Positions 1 through 8,091 are shown, counted from the first letter of the stretch. The stretch is 64,000 nucleotides of DNA from an uncultured Paracoccaceae bacterium (GCA_947499715.1 CANMPL010000002.1:372001-436000); one strand, 5' to 3'. The notes: generated by a model from the sequence alone, not told the origin. Program-made: numbers and translations.

Positions 1-45
1 CACTCTTTCGAAGAGTTCCGGATTTTCTTGCTCTCGCAAGGCCAT
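1..45 (-). CDS. N-terminus of an unidentified protein, cut by window edge
   Basis: On the minus strand an ATG at 45 follows a purine-rich AGGGGGG ribosome binding site by about five bases and opens a frame that runs off the window, beginning MALREQENPELFERV. Only 15 residues are visible, so no family can be named. Its start lies only about a dozen bases after the T-run of a strong terminator, so expression probably depends on read-through or on a promoter inside the upstream small gene. The start MALR resembles that of the upstream 68-residue protein, but this is too short to mean homology. Confidence 0.55.
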   Translation of the reverse strand, partial: MALREQENPELFERV

Positions 46-56
46 TTGAGCCCCCT

Positions 57-81
57 AAAAAAAGTGCCCCAAAAGGGGCAC
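57..81 (-). terminator. Rho-independent terminator after the 68-aa gene
   Basis: A perfect 7-bp stem GTGCCCC/GGGGCAC with a four-base loop is followed on the minus strand by seven T residues. It sits 17 bp after the stop of the small gene and directly before the start region of the next gene. Confidence 0.85.
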
Positions 82-97
82 AGATAGTTTGTTCTTG

Positions 98-304
98 TTA
101 TGCTTTTAGCCGAACACGTTGGGAAGTTGTTCTGACACTGTCCTTAGTAATTTTGTCGTTATTCATCGCATTCCCAAAGGCAAAGCTAATGCGCTGTTCA
201 TGAAGTTCTTCTTCGGTTACGCGCTTGGCTCTACTTTGAGTGATCAGTTCTTTGAGATCTGATCTAACTTCGGTTCTTTTGGCTGTTTGCTTGCGAAGCG
301 CCAT
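98..304 (-). CDS. Small basic hypothetical protein, 68 aa
   Basis: A 68-residue, highly charged protein with no membrane segment or signal peptide. The start at 304 is preferred over the upstream in-frame ATG at 349 because GGAG stands seven bases before it. The first half is rich in Arg/Lys/Glu (MALRKQTAKRTEVRSDL), followed by an Arg/Glu helix-like stretch and a C-terminal part with RISFAFGNAM and KDSVRTTSQRVRL. It resembles small accessory-region proteins but I cannot assign a family. It ends in a strong terminator. Local base composition is AT-richer than the rest of the window, which fits a mobile or recently acquired segment. Confidence 0.6.
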   Translation of the reverse strand: MALRKQTAKRTEVRSDLKELITQSRAKRVTEEELHEQRISFAFGNAMNNDKITKDSVRTTSQRVRLKA

Positions 305-373
305 ATTTTGTCTCCATTTGTCTCCCATTCGTTGCAGCATAGTCGCCACTAGATGTGGTGCAACTTATCTAAA

Positions 374-450
374 GGCGTAGCGAGATGTTGGTTGCGAGTG
401 AGTCGTTCATAACACACTATATGGGCAAGAAGGTTACGAAACGCTACGCC
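374..450. repeat. Spaced inverted repeat GGCGTAGCG/CGCTACGCC
   Basis: GGCGTAGCG at 374-382 is exactly complementary to CGCTACGCC at 442-450, with 59 bases between. It lies in the gene-poor region upstream of the small basic gene. The role is unknown; it could be a recombination or protein-binding site. Confidence 0.5.
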
Positions 451-567
451 AAAGGCAAAAATCTAAGACACGGCAGCGTGATGAGTCCGAAAATCTGACC
501 CAAAAGGATGGTTTGAATTCAACAGGCCAGAGTGCCCATAGCCAGGAAAGTCCGATGCCAATAGGAT

Positions 568-609
568 CCCCCCATCCACACCCTTACCCCCAACTTACCC
601 CCAAAACCC
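568..609 (-). other. G-quadruplex-type motif on minus strand
   Basis: Five C-runs on the plus strand (568-573, 581-583, 587-591, 598-602, 607-609) are separated by loops of 7, 3, 6 and 4 bases. The minus strand therefore satisfies the usual G3+N1-7 quadruplex pattern. This is a sequence match only. Confidence 0.6.
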
Positions 610-1017
610 TCCACAAGAACATTCCGCTAACCCCGCATTTCTCTCTTGCCCGACTCACCCCGCCCACGCCAACCTCAACCTATCGCAGACGACTTCAACG
701 TAACGGAGCGGGACGCAAAGACCCTCTGAGGTGTTAACGCGGCGGGACGGGCAACCGGATCAGCAAAGCGGGGCGCAGCGGGGAGAGAAGCCAGATCAGA
801 CTTCTTCTTGTTAAGCGGGAAGGTCAGGGCGGTCTCAACAGGGGCGATGCGGGTCATGGGGGGATCTTCGGAAAACCAGATGATCGCGACCAAGGACCAC
901 GGGTAACCATGGGACGCGGAAGCAGCAGACGGGGGCAACCCTGAATGCATTGATCGGCGGACCCTTCGGGGGAAACCATCAGGAAGGTGTCAGGGGGGTC
1001 GCAAGGCCCATGCATAG

Positions 1018-1137
1018 ACCGCGTCTAAGCACCTGATGCCTTTTCTGATTCCAGCACCCCCAAAACGAAAAACGGGACCGATCCGCATTGCGCATCAGTC
1101 CCGCCGTCAAGGGTGTTACCGCGTCTATAAGCACCTG
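1018..1137. repeat. Imperfect direct repeat, 100 bp apart
   Basis: ACCGCGTCTAAGCACCTG at 1018-1035 recurs at 1118-1137 with a TA insertion after GTCTA. The copies lie outside any recognised gene. They could be an old target-site duplication or a duplicated regulatory site. Confidence 0.55.
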
Positions 1138-1333
1138 TGCCCCCGCGATACAGGGCAAGGGTTAAGCAATCAACAATATATTGCCGCAAACCTTGCAATA
1201 ACCACCACCCGTGGCGGTTAAACACCACGTCGGGTGGGTGATCTGGCCACCGCCCCCAGCAAGAAAATGCACTTTCGCTGAAACTCTTTCCCGCGCCGCG
1301 CCGTGACTTCGACACCCAAACCGGAGAATGACC

Positions 1334-1396
1334 ATGACAAGCCGCCAGATCCTTTGCACCCTGATCCGCCGCAGGCTGGACGACGATCAAAAATAA
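1334..1396 (+). CDS. Possible 20-aa small protein
   Basis: An ATG at 1334 preceded by GGAG with seven-base spacing opens a short frame MTSRQILCTLIRRRLDDDQK. It is basic in the middle and acidic at the end. It is followed after 57 bases by a second tiny ORF with an even better ribosome binding site. No homologue is known to me. The evidence is the start signal and the pairing with its neighbour only. Confidence 0.35.
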   Translation: MTSRQILCTLIRRRLDDDQK

Positions 1397-1453
1397 ACGC
1401 CGGATTTCGGCGGCTGCGGCGTTGAACCTTCATCGAACTGGATGGAGGCCACG

Positions 1454-1534
1454 ATGACCTATCTACCCCACGCCTTTCTGGGCTTTACCTTTGTGATGAC
1501 CTGCGCGCTGTTTTTGTCCTCTGCCGTCATCTGA
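1454..1534 (+). CDS. Possible 26-aa hydrophobic small protein
   Basis: A perfect GGAGG lies seven bases before an ATG at 1454; the frame encodes MTYLPHAFLGFTFVMTCALF followed by LSSAVI and a stop. Nearly the whole peptide is hydrophobic, as expected for a single-span membrane micro-protein. It shares direction with the 20-aa ORF upstream, so the two may form a small transcript. The family is unknown; it would be missed by standard gene callers because of its length. Confidence 0.45.
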   Translation: MTYLPHAFLGFTFVMTCALFLSSAVI

Positions 1535-1567
1535 ACGGGGTTAATGCCGGTTAGGACTTTGATGCAC

Positions 1568-1611
1568 ATGGTATGTGTATGGTTTGTGCATGGGTTCTGT
1601 ATGGTATGTGC
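1568..1611 (+). repeat. Iterated 11-bp repeat, copy 1 (four units)
   Basis: Four consecutive 11-mers: ATGGTATGTGT, ATGGTTTGTGC, ATGGGTTCTGT and ATGGTATGTGC. They end directly at the stop codon of the hydrolase gene. The same unit occurs at 11864-11891 (minus) and 61692-61724 (plus). The 11-bp phase places each unit on nearly the same face of the helix, as for iterons or multimeric protein-binding arrays. Confidence 0.8.
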
Positions 1612-2352
1612 CTAGGTCAAAAACGACCGTACGGTGGCCTCGAACGCGCGCGGTTTTTCGGCGTGCAGCCAGTGACCCGCGCCGGGGATCTTGGCGAATT
1701 TTGCGTTTGGAAACAGGGACTTGATCCGGGCGCGATGTGCCGGTTGGACATAGTCGCTATCGCCGCCTGACAAAAACAGGGTGGGGCCGTCGAACTGGCC
1801 GGTCACCTGAGGGAAACCAATGATCTTATCCATTTCAGCGGCCAGTACATCCAGGTTCAGACGCCAGCGTTTCTCTTTCAAATCAAGGCTTTGCAGCAAG
1901 AAGGTATCCACGCCTGATTCGAGGCCCGTCAGCTGTGCACCCGCCTCTGACCGGGACGCGACGTTTGCCAAATCGACACGTTTCATCGCCTTAATCGGCC
2001 CCATCTGCGTGTGGGAATAGGTCACGGGCGCGATGTCAGCGACCACTAAGCGATTGATCTTATGCGGGTATTTCAGCGCCAGCACCATTGCCGCCTTGCC
2101 GCCCATCGAATGCCCGATCACATCCATCGGCTTTTCGATCACCGCGGCCAGATCATCGGCCATATCGGGGTAACTTTGCGTGTCAAACCAAGGGCTTAGC
2201 CCGTGATTGCGCATATCCACCGCCACCACCCGCCGCGAAGTGCTTAAACGTTTAGACAAAACGCCCCAGTTGCGGGCAGAGCCGAAAAGCCCGTGTGCGA
2301 TCAAAAGATCAGGAATATCAGTGGCTTGCCCGTTTTCGACCGTGTTCAACAT
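1612..2352 (-). CDS. Alpha/beta-fold hydrolase (YbfF/ABHD11-like esterase)
   Basis: This 246-aa protein has the alpha/beta hydrolase order: an oxyanion segment AHGLFGSARNWG near residue 18, the strand/turn VDMRNHGLS, the nucleophile elbow GHSMGG with the catalytic Ser, and the catalytic His in GAGHWLHAEKP near the C-terminus. Length and motifs match the YbfF-type cytosolic esterases. The ATG at 2352 is chosen because AAGGGG precedes it; the longer frame to 2397 adds a non-conserved leader. It is divergent from the small membrane-protein gene at 2420. The substrate is unknown. Its stop abuts an 11-bp iterated repeat. Confidence 0.85.
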   Translation of the reverse strand: MLNTVENGQATDIPDLLIAHGLFGSARNWGVLSKRLSTSRRVVAVDMRNHGLSPWFDTQSYPDMADDLAAVIEKPMDVIGHSMGGKAAMVLALKYPHKINRLVVADIAPVTYSHTQMGPIKAMKRVDLANVASRSEAGAQLTGLESGVDTFLLQSLDLKEKRWRLNLDVLAAEMDKIIGFPQVTGQFDGPTLFLSGGDSDYVQPAHRARIKSLFPNAKFAKIPGAGHWLHAEKPRAFEATVRSFLT

Positions 2353-2419
2353 GCACCATCCCCTTTTTGGGTCTTGGATACCCCTTGAGCGCTGCAAAAT
2401 CCACCGCTACCAGTGGTTT

Positions 2420-2791
2420 ATGTCGGGGGACCAAGTCACAGAATACGCAGAAAAAATCCGCTCTCTTTTGACCGAGAGGCTGCGGATCAAGGGCCGTACT
2501 CTCGAGGCGCAGATCCACAAATCCGGCCGCCGCCTGCCGCGGAAAATCAAGCGTGACGCAAGCTTTATTGCCAAGGCAGAGGGGCTTTCGCAGAACCCGA
2601 AACTGGTGCGGATGGTCGACGCCGCCGCCGTCGAGAAAGCGGGGCGCCGGGTGGTGGAACATCTGCTGGAAATCGATCCCAAAGAGGCGTTGAAAGATCG
2701 GATCTTGTGGGCCTTGGGCAAGGCGGCCGCTGTCGTGATCCTGATATTCATCGGGGCGGTTTGGTACGCCAACAGCAAGGGCATGATCTGA
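2420..2791 (+). CDS. Hypothetical protein with C-terminal membrane anchor, 123 aa
   Basis: The protein is polar and helical for about 95 residues (many Lys/Arg/Glu) and ends in one hydrophobic segment, AAAVVILIFIGAVWYA, with a short tail. The likely topology is a tail-anchored or single-span cytoplasmic protein. The start MSGDQVTEY at 2420 lacks a clear Shine-Dalgarno sequence; frames further upstream overlap the divergent hydrolase and look non-coding. It is followed after 59 bp by the DUF1479 gene on the same strand. I do not recognise the family. Confidence 0.6.
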   Translation: MSGDQVTEYAEKIRSLLTERLRIKGRTLEAQIHKSGRRLPRKIKRDASFIAKAEGLSQNPKLVRMVDAAAVEKAGRRVVEHLLEIDPKEALKDRILWALGKAAAVVILIFIGAVWYANSKGMI

Positions 2792-2850
2792 CGCTCGACA
2801 GATGCCGGAACCCACCTTACGCTGCCTCAAGGACCTTGCGGGAGGCGGTT

Positions 2851-4080
2851 ATGGCACTGGAAACATCAGACTACATTCGGGCGGCAAAGACCCATCTGCG
2901 GGGGCTTACGGATGTGAAAGCAGCCTTTGCTGATGTGCGCGATGGGATGCAGGCAGAAGTCGGCAAAATCGTTGATCTACAGGCCAAGGGCCAAAGCGTC
3001 ATTCCCGAGATTGATTACCGCGCAGTTGCGGACGGCAAAGTCTCGGACGCGGCGCGCGCAGAGATCCGGCATCGCGGCTGCGTCATTGTGCGCGGCGTGT
3101 TCGACACATCCCAAGTTGCGGATTGGAATGGCGAAATTGGCGAATATCTGACCGAAAACGACTATCTGGCAAAGTCCAAGGAAAAGGCCGGGATCGACAA
3201 ATACTTCTCTGATCTGGCTGCTGGCGCGCCGCAGATTTACGGGGTCTACTGGTCCAAACCACAGGTCATGGCGCGGCAAGATCCGGCCATGGCGGCAACC
3301 AAGCGGTTTTTGAATCGCTTGTGGGATGTGGCGGGGCCGATGGGGGCCGAATTTGATCCTGACAACGACTATGCCTATGCGGATCGCACCCGGCGTAGAT
3401 CGCCCGGCGATACGACACTTGGCTTGTCTCCGCATATGGATTCGGGATCATACGAACGCTGGCTGGACCCCGCGTATCAAAAGATTTACGGCGACATCTT
3501 TGCAGGCAACTGGCGCGATTATGATCCGTGGAAAGCGACCTTTCGGACCCAAACGCGCGAGTTTGCCTCGCCCGCGGTCTGTTCGATGTTCCGCACCTTT
3601 CAGGGCTGGACCGGGCTGACAACGCAGGGGCCTGATGATGGCACGCTGTCGCTTTTGCCGCTGTCACAATCCATTGCTTATTTCCTGCTGCGGGCATTGC
3701 AGGACGATGTGGCAGAAGACGACCTATGTGGCGCAATGCCGGGGCGCGCGCTGGGCGCGGATGCAAAATGGCACGCGGATATTTTGGAGGGGTTGATCAG
3801 CATTCCCGTGGTCGAGCCGGGCGATACCGTCTGGTGGCATCCCGACGTGATCCACTCGGTCGCCAACGAACACAAGGGCGCGGATTTTGCCAATGTTATC
3901 TATATCGGCGCCTCACCGGTCTGTGCGAAGAACACGGCCTATGTCGGCAAGCAACGCGAAGCGTTTCTGGCAGGCCGGTCAGCCCCCGATTTTGCCCCCG
4001 AAGACTATGAGGTTGATTTCAAAGGCCGCGCGACACTGGATGATTTAACCGATTTGGGCCGCGCGCAGATGGGGTTCTAA
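2851..4080 (+). CDS. DUF1479 (YbiU-like) Fe(II)/2-oxoglutarate dioxygenase-like protein
   Basis: This 409-aa protein matches the DUF1479 family in length and motifs. A proximal metal-binding HxD lies in GLSPHMDSGSYERW, a distal His in TVWWHPDVIHSV, and a basic patch DRTRRRSPGD precedes the HxD. These are the expected Fe(II)/2-oxoglutarate ligands on a cupin-like fold. The family is mostly uncharacterised; the substrate is unknown. GGAGG five bases before ATG 2851 fixes the start, and the long upstream extension of the frame is rejected. It may be co-transcribed with the 123-aa gene. Confidence 0.9.
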   Translation: MALETSDYIRAAKTHLRGLTDVKAAFADVRDGMQAEVGKIVDLQAKGQSVIPEIDYRAVADGKVSDAARAEIRHRGCVIVRGVFDTSQVADWNGEIGEYLTENDYLAKSKEKAGIDKYFSDLAAGAPQIYGVYWSKPQVMARQDPAMAATKRFLNRLWDVAGPMGAEFDPDNDYAYADRTRRRSPGDTTLGLSPHMDSGSYERWLDPAYQKIYGDIFAGNWRDYDPWKATFRTQTREFASPAVCSMFRTFQGWTGLTTQGPDDGTLSLLPLSQSIAYFLLRALQDDVAEDDLCGAMPGRALGADAKWHADILEGLISIPVVEPGDTVWWHPDVIHSVANEHKGADFANVIYIGASPVCAKNTAYVGKQREAFLAGRSAPDFAPEDYEVDFKGRATLDDLTDLGRAQMGF

Positions 4081-4189
4081 GCGGGGCTGAATGGCCGGTT
4101 TGAGCCCAGATTGCGCAATGCTGCACAAAAAACCGATGTCGGAAACCTATTAACGGTCACCCGCAGCCAACATGACCTAGGGGGAAATC

Positions 4190-4405
4190 GGTGTTGTTTT
4201 TGAGATAGTTAAGGATTGCCAGTTGATTTCGCAGCAACCATTGCTCAAGTCTCCGCGCTATACCGAAAAACGAAGCGCCAAGCTCGATCAAGCTAAACTC
4301 CACGCGCAGCGGCACTCCTGAATGACTGACGTGCTGGCCAAGGCCGATCCGCTTCGCGTCTAGCTTACAACGATAGGCAATAAGCTTGATCGGTGCGTCA
4401 GAACC
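4190..4405 (-). pseudogene. Remnant of an HxlR-family transcription regulator
   Basis: A minus-strand frame here reads SHSGVPLRVEFSLIELGASF and then RRLEQWL. This matches the wing and C-terminal helix of HxlR winged-helix regulators (typical VPPRVEYSLTELG). The upstream recognition-helix half is weak (LIAYRCKLDAKRIGL) and the N-terminal domain is absent, so this is a decayed fragment. It lies back to back with the 83-aa gene at 4499 and a palindrome between them, the usual arrangement of an HxlR regulator and its target. Confidence 0.65.
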
Positions 4406-4456
4406 CATATGGTTTGGCGCACCGCACGACCGCACGCGACCATTCGGTGATATTCT

Positions 4457-4480
4457 TGGTCTCACATGATTGAGACAACC
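4457..4480. promoter_or_regulatory. Palindrome GTCTCA-N6-TGAGAC
   Basis: GTCTCA (4459-4464) and TGAGAC (4471-4476) form a perfect inverted repeat with a six-base centre. It is 23 bp before the start of the 83-aa gene and between it and the HxlR remnant. It is a plausible operator of the lost regulator. Confidence 0.5.
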
Positions 4481-4498
4481 ATTTTGAAAGGTGACATC

Positions 4499-4750
4499 AT
4501 GCCCCTGAACGATTTTGATTTGAAGTTGAAAGGCGTCGACGGTGAAAGCACCAAGGCCGTCCCGGTCGAAGACCTCAGCATGAATTATGAAGAGGTTAAA
4601 TTCAGCTACGCGCGCCCTGAAAATCGAGCCAAGTTGCAGAAATTGGGCTTTAGCGCCCGTGGTATAGACGAACTGAAGGGCGCTCTCGCACTTAGCAATC
4701 ACAAGGACCGCGAGGTTGCTGCAGCCATCATCGGCAGCCTTCTGGACTAA
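4499..4750 (+). CDS. Hypothetical protein, 83 aa
   Basis: A small acidic soluble protein, no signal peptide or membrane span: MPLNDFDLKLKGVDGES, then SYARPENRAKLQKLGFSARGI, ending in a helical AAAIIGSLL. The ATG at 4499 is preferred over 4466 because GGTGA lies upstream at proper spacing, while the earlier ATG lies within the palindrome. I do not recognise the family. The setting beside an HxlR fragment and a palindrome suggests it was once under that regulator. Confidence 0.6.
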   Translation: MPLNDFDLKLKGVDGESTKAVPVEDLSMNYEEVKFSYARPENRAKLQKLGFSARGIDELKGALALSNHKDREVAAAIIGSLLD

Positions 4751-4800
4751 CGCGCTGGACCGTCCGCGCTAAGTTGCGCTGCAAACGCAACATAGGGAAA

Positions 4801-4906
4801 GCGGTCATTTGAGTGAAAGTTGTGAGGGTCGGGGATGTCCCGCACAGCAGCCTTTGAAGTGCCTCAGTCAAGAGATCAAGCCCGACCGAGAGCGTCAGAT
4901 GACCGC
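4801..4906. repeat. Long imperfect inverted repeat in a 430-bp gap
   Basis: GCGGTCATTTGA (4801-4812) pairs with TCAGATGACCGC (4895-4906) with one mismatch. Inside, GGTCGGG (4827-4833) pairs with CCCGACC (4881-4887). The nested arms suggest a folded RNA or a non-autonomous element. The rest of 4751-5152 has only frames without start signals, and I see no gene in it. Confidence 0.55.
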
Positions 4907-5152
4907 AAGGAGCCCGATGTGACGCTTGAATCTGTCCCGGATCGGAACGAGCGAAGCGCCGATCCATCGCCGGCCCGCCCCACGGGCAGGCGATTTGGTA
5001 AGGCTTGGTGCTCTTTTCGTGAGGTGCGACCAAGGCCCGACAATAAAATGCCAAATGACATCGCGTCGGTCGCCAACCCGCGGGCCGCCGACGGATCGGT
5101 GAAACGCAACGGAGGATTTGTCCGCTGAGCCGAAATCTTTGACCCAAGCGAA

Positions 5153-5173
5153 GGGACGGGCAGAACCCGTCCC
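5153..5173 (-). terminator. Hairpin downstream of glyA
   Basis: GGGACGGG and CCCGTCCC form an 8-bp stem with a five-base loop, starting 8 bp after the glyA stop. There is no T-run, so termination may need Rho. Confidence 0.6.
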
Positions 5174-5181
5174 CAAGCAAT

Positions 5182-6477
5182 TTATAGCTCTGGATAGATC
5201 GGGAAGCGGTCGCACATTGCTTCGACCTCTGCGCGGACCTTTGCCTCGACCTCTGCGTTGCCGTCTTCGCCGTTGGCCGCAAGGCCGTCGACGACTTCAA
5301 CGATCCAATCCGCAATCTGGCGGAATTCACCTTCGCCAAAGCCACGCGTTGTGCCAGCAGGGCTGCCGAGGCGGATGCCGGATGTGACCATCGGCTTTTC
5401 GGGATCAAACGGAATACCGTTCTTGTTGCAGGTGATATGGGCGCGGCCAAGCGCGACCTCTGTCGCGTTGCCTTTGACGCCTTTGGGGCGCAGATCCACC
5501 AGCATCAGGTGGCTGTCGGTGCCACCGGTGACGATATCCAGACCGCCTTTCATCAGCTGATCGGCCAGCGCTTGCGCGTTCTTGACGACCTGTTCCTGAT
5601 AGGTCTTGAACTCGGGCCGCAGGGCTTCGCCAAAGGCGACGGCCTTGCCTGCGATCACATGCATCAAGGGCCCGCCCTGAATGCCGGGGAAGATAGCAGA
5701 GTTGCACTTCTTTGCGATGGCTTCGTCATTGGTGACGATCATGCCGCCGCGTGGGCCGCGCAGGGTCTTGTGCGTTGTGGTGGTCGCGACATGGGCATGC
5801 GGGAAGGGTGAAGGATACAGGCCAGCAGCGACGAGCCCCGCGAAATGTGCCATATCAACAAGCAGATAGGCACCGACGCTGTCGGCGATTTCGCGCATGC
5901 GCGCAAAGTCGATGATCCGCGGAATGGCAGAGCCACCGGCGATGATCATCTTTGGCTGATGCTCCGCCGCCAGTTCTGCCAGTTGTTCATAATCCAACAA
6001 GCTGTCCTGCTGACGCACGCCGTATTGGATGGCGTTGAACCACTTGCCAGACTGGTTGGGTTTGGCGCCGTGGGTCAGGTGGCCACCGGCGTCCAGCGAC
6101 ATGCCAAGGATCGTATCGCCGGGCTGCAAGAGCGCCTGAAACACCCCTTGGTTCGCCTGAGAGCCGGAGTTCGGCTGCACATTGGCGTATTCACAATTAA
6201 AAAGCTGCTTGGCGCGCTCAATCGCAAGGTTTTCGGCAACATCAACGTGCTGACAGCCACCATAATAGCGGCGACCGGGATAACCTTCGGCGTACTTGTT
6301 TGTCATCACGCCGCCTTGGGCTTCCATGACGGCGGCGCTGACGATGTTCTCTGATGCGATCAGCTCAATTTCCTTGCGCTGGCGGGTCAGTTCGTCCTGC
6401 ATGGCCGCGTGCAAAGCGGGGTCGCGGGTGGCGAGCTTTTCGGTGAAGAAACCGTCGTCGCGGATGGTGGCGTTCAT
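5182..6477 (-). CDS. glyA: Serine hydroxymethyltransferase
   Basis: This PLP enzyme interconverts serine and glycine with tetrahydrofolate and supplies one-carbon units. The 431-aa length is normal. Diagnostic parts are seen in order: [10 protein letters not shown] near residue 38, the glycine-rich [23 protein letters not shown], and the cofactor-binding Lys 237 in [14 protein letters not shown]. The start at 6477 has AAGGG upstream. It is monocistronic as far as can be seen, and divergent from nadK 173 bp away. Confidence 0.98.
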   Translation of the reverse strand: MNATIRDDGFFTEKLATRDPALHAAMQDELTRQRKEIELIASENIVSAAVMEAQGGVMTNKYAEGYPGRRYYGGCQHVDVAENLAIERAKQLFNCEYANVQPNSGSQANQGVFQALLQPGDTILGMSLDAGGHLTHGAKPNQSGKWFNAIQYGVRQQDSLLDYEQLAELAAEHQPKMIIAGGSAIPRIIDFARMREIADSVGAYLLVDMAHFAGLVAAGLYPSPFPHAHVATTTTHKTLRGPRGGMIVTNDEAIAKKCNSAIFPGIQGGPLMHVIAGKAVAFGEALRPEFKTYQEQVVKNAQALADQLMKGGLDIVTGGTDSHLMLVDLRPKGVKGNATEVALGRAHITCNKNGIPFDPEKPMVTSGIRLGSPAGTTRGFGEGEFRQIADWIVEVVDGLAANGEDGNAEVEAKVRAEVEAMCDRFPIYPEL

Positions 6478-6650
6478 GGCAAAACCCTTTTTGGTAAGCA
6501 GCGTTGCGCCCTCTTAATCCAAGCAAGGCGGCGTCAAAAGGGTCAAAACGACCATCAAGATCATGAGCGCGGCAAATCCTGTTGCCGATGGTTGTCTTGC
6601 GTTTCGGTTAGGAACGGTCAACAAATGGCGTGATATCAAGGAATAAGCCG

Positions 6651-7415
6651 ATGCCGAGCCCTAAAATCGCCTTTACGGCCAGTGACGCGCCTTCGGCCCA
6701 GGCAGCACGCGAGGTATTGAGCGCGCGCTACGGCGATGTGCCATTGGCCAAGGCGCAGGTGATCGTAGCACTGGGGGGCGATGGCTTCATGTTGCAGACG
6801 CTGCATGCAACACAGGGATTTGCCGCACCGGTCTACGGGATGAACCGAGGCACGATCGGCTTTTTGATGAACGAATACCAAGAAGAAGATCTGCCTGCGC
6901 GGTTGGATGCGGCGGAGGAAGAGATCATCAACCCGCTGCGGATGACCGCGCTTGACGCGCAAGGCGATATGCATGACGGGCTGGCGATTAATGAGGTGTC
7001 CTTGCTGCGTGCGGGTCCGCAAGCCGCAAAGCTGCGGATCACAGTGGACGGACGGATGCGGATGCAGGAGCTGGTCTGCGACGGCGCGCTGGTGGCGACG
7101 CCTGCGGGGTCCACGGCCTACAATTACTCTGCGCACGGACCGATTGTGCCCATCGGCTCTGACGTGCTGGCGCTGACGGCGATGTCCGCATTCCGCCCGC
7201 GCCGTTGGCGTGGGGCCTTGCTGCCAAAAAAGGCCGTGGTGCGTTTTGATGTGCTCGACGCCGAAAAGCGCCCTGTCATGGCCGAGGCGGACAGCAAATC
7301 AGTGCGCAATGTGGTAAGCGTCGAAATCCGGTCAGAGCCGTCGATCCAACATCGCATTCTGTTTGACCCCGGTCACGGGCTGGAAGAACGGCTGATCCGC
7401 GAGCAGTTTGCTTGA
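6651..7415 (+). CDS. nadK: NAD kinase
   Basis: NAD kinase phosphorylates NAD to NADP. The 254-aa protein has the GGDG motif in [11 protein letters not shown] near residue 40 with the catalytic Asp, [12 protein letters not shown], and the conserved [16 protein letters not shown] region that binds NAD. The GTG-initiated extension to 6630 is rejected because AAGGA precedes ATG 6651 at eight bases. The next 1 kb is decayed mobile DNA, so it is the last intact gene before the tRNA region. Confidence 0.97.
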   Translation: MPSPKIAFTASDAPSAQAAREVLSARYGDVPLAKAQVIVALGGDGFMLQTLHATQGFAAPVYGMNRGTIGFLMNEYQEEDLPARLDAAEEEIINPLRMTALDAQGDMHDGLAINEVSLLRAGPQAAKLRITVDGRMRMQELVCDGALVATPAGSTAYNYSAHGPIVPIGSDVLALTAMSAFRPRRWRGALLPKKAVVRFDVLDAEKRPVMAEADSKSVRNVVSVEIRSEPSIQHRILFDPGHGLEERLIREQFA

Positions 7416-7600
7416 GGGCGGCAAGTCATCGACGACAATCGGAACACGGCGTCAGCCGGTCCGAGAACCACCAGCGACGACACCATTTCTGGCCGCCAAC
7501 TTCCAGGCAACGTCGTCTATGGTGGTTTTGGGGTAATCCCCCCAAAACTCAGAGGTGCTCGAAAGCAGAATATTCTCGAATGATGAAAGTGGAGGTTCTG

Positions 7601-8091
7601 ATGAAGAAATCAAGATATCGCAACGCGCAGAACATGGCGATCCTGAAGCACATAAAATGGTGTGCCTGTTTCTGATCTTTACCGTGAACATGACATGAGC
7701 AGCGCGGGTTTCTGCAAATGGTGCCCCAAGCATGGCTGGCCGATGACCTGCATGACAGAGCCCAACGAAGAGAACAATCGGCCGAAGAAGTTGTATGCTG
7801 GAAAGAGCATGTAAAGAAACTGCTGATTGAAGTCCTCGGAAAAAGTGGTGAGGCCGTCTCAAAGGTGCGGATGGCAGATTAGGTGTTGCGCTATCGATCT
7901 GACAGCATCGCGTTAGCTTATCGGGCGTTCGCATCAGCGAGAGGTGCTATCGGTATCAGCCGAAGCTCGGCGATGAGGATCAACTGATTGCGGGCTGGCC
8001 GGTTGCGCTGACAACTGCCAAGAAGACTTGGGGCCTTGGCCGGTGGCTCCGCAATATCAAAGGTTACGGCTGGAACCAAAAGCCCGTATAA
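7601..8091 (+). pseudogene. Decayed IS3-family (IS407-type) insertion sequence
   Basis: After GGAGG, ATG 7601 starts MKKSRYRNAQNMAILKHIK; a +1 or -1 shift near 7662 then restores GVPVSDLYREHDMSSAGFCK. This is the helix-turn-helix region of IS3-family OrfA. Further on the frame stops at a TAA and resumes as KKLLIEVLGK up to a TAG at 7880-7882. A separate frame from about 7910 to 8091 gives ISERCYRYQPKLGDEDQLIA and RNIKGYGWN, typical of the start of OrfB. The integrase core is missing. A TTTTGGGG/CCCCAAAA inverted repeat at 7526-7547 may be near an original end. The remnant lies at the 3' side of tRNA-Ala. Confidence 0.85.

Larger units (their letters stand above)
305..1333. other. About 1 kb with no convincing gene
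   Basis: No ORF here has a ribosome binding site together with plausible coding composition. The stretch holds a spaced inverted repeat (374-382 with 442-450), a C-rich tract, a hairpin at 1073-1103 (10-bp stem with one mismatch, no T-run) and an imperfect direct repeat. It may be the edge of a mobile element or contain an unrecognised RNA. Confidence 0.5.

Noticed and set aside
541-560. AGGAAAGTCCG resembling the RNase P RNA element
   Set aside because: The other universal RNase P motifs are absent in the region.
912-940. GGAAGCAGC reminiscent of the SRP RNA loop
   Set aside because: The surrounding bases do not form the conserved SRP hairpin.
675-950. 91-codon minus frame
   Set aside because: No start signal and low-complexity composition.
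1025-1390. 121-codon minus frame in the gene-poor region
   Set aside because: No ribosome binding site, no recognisable domain; overlaps the direct repeat and the small ORF.
4406-4702. N-terminal part of the 181-codon frame over the HxlR remnant
   Set aside because: This part is antisense to the intact 83-aa gene and shows no HxlR similarity.
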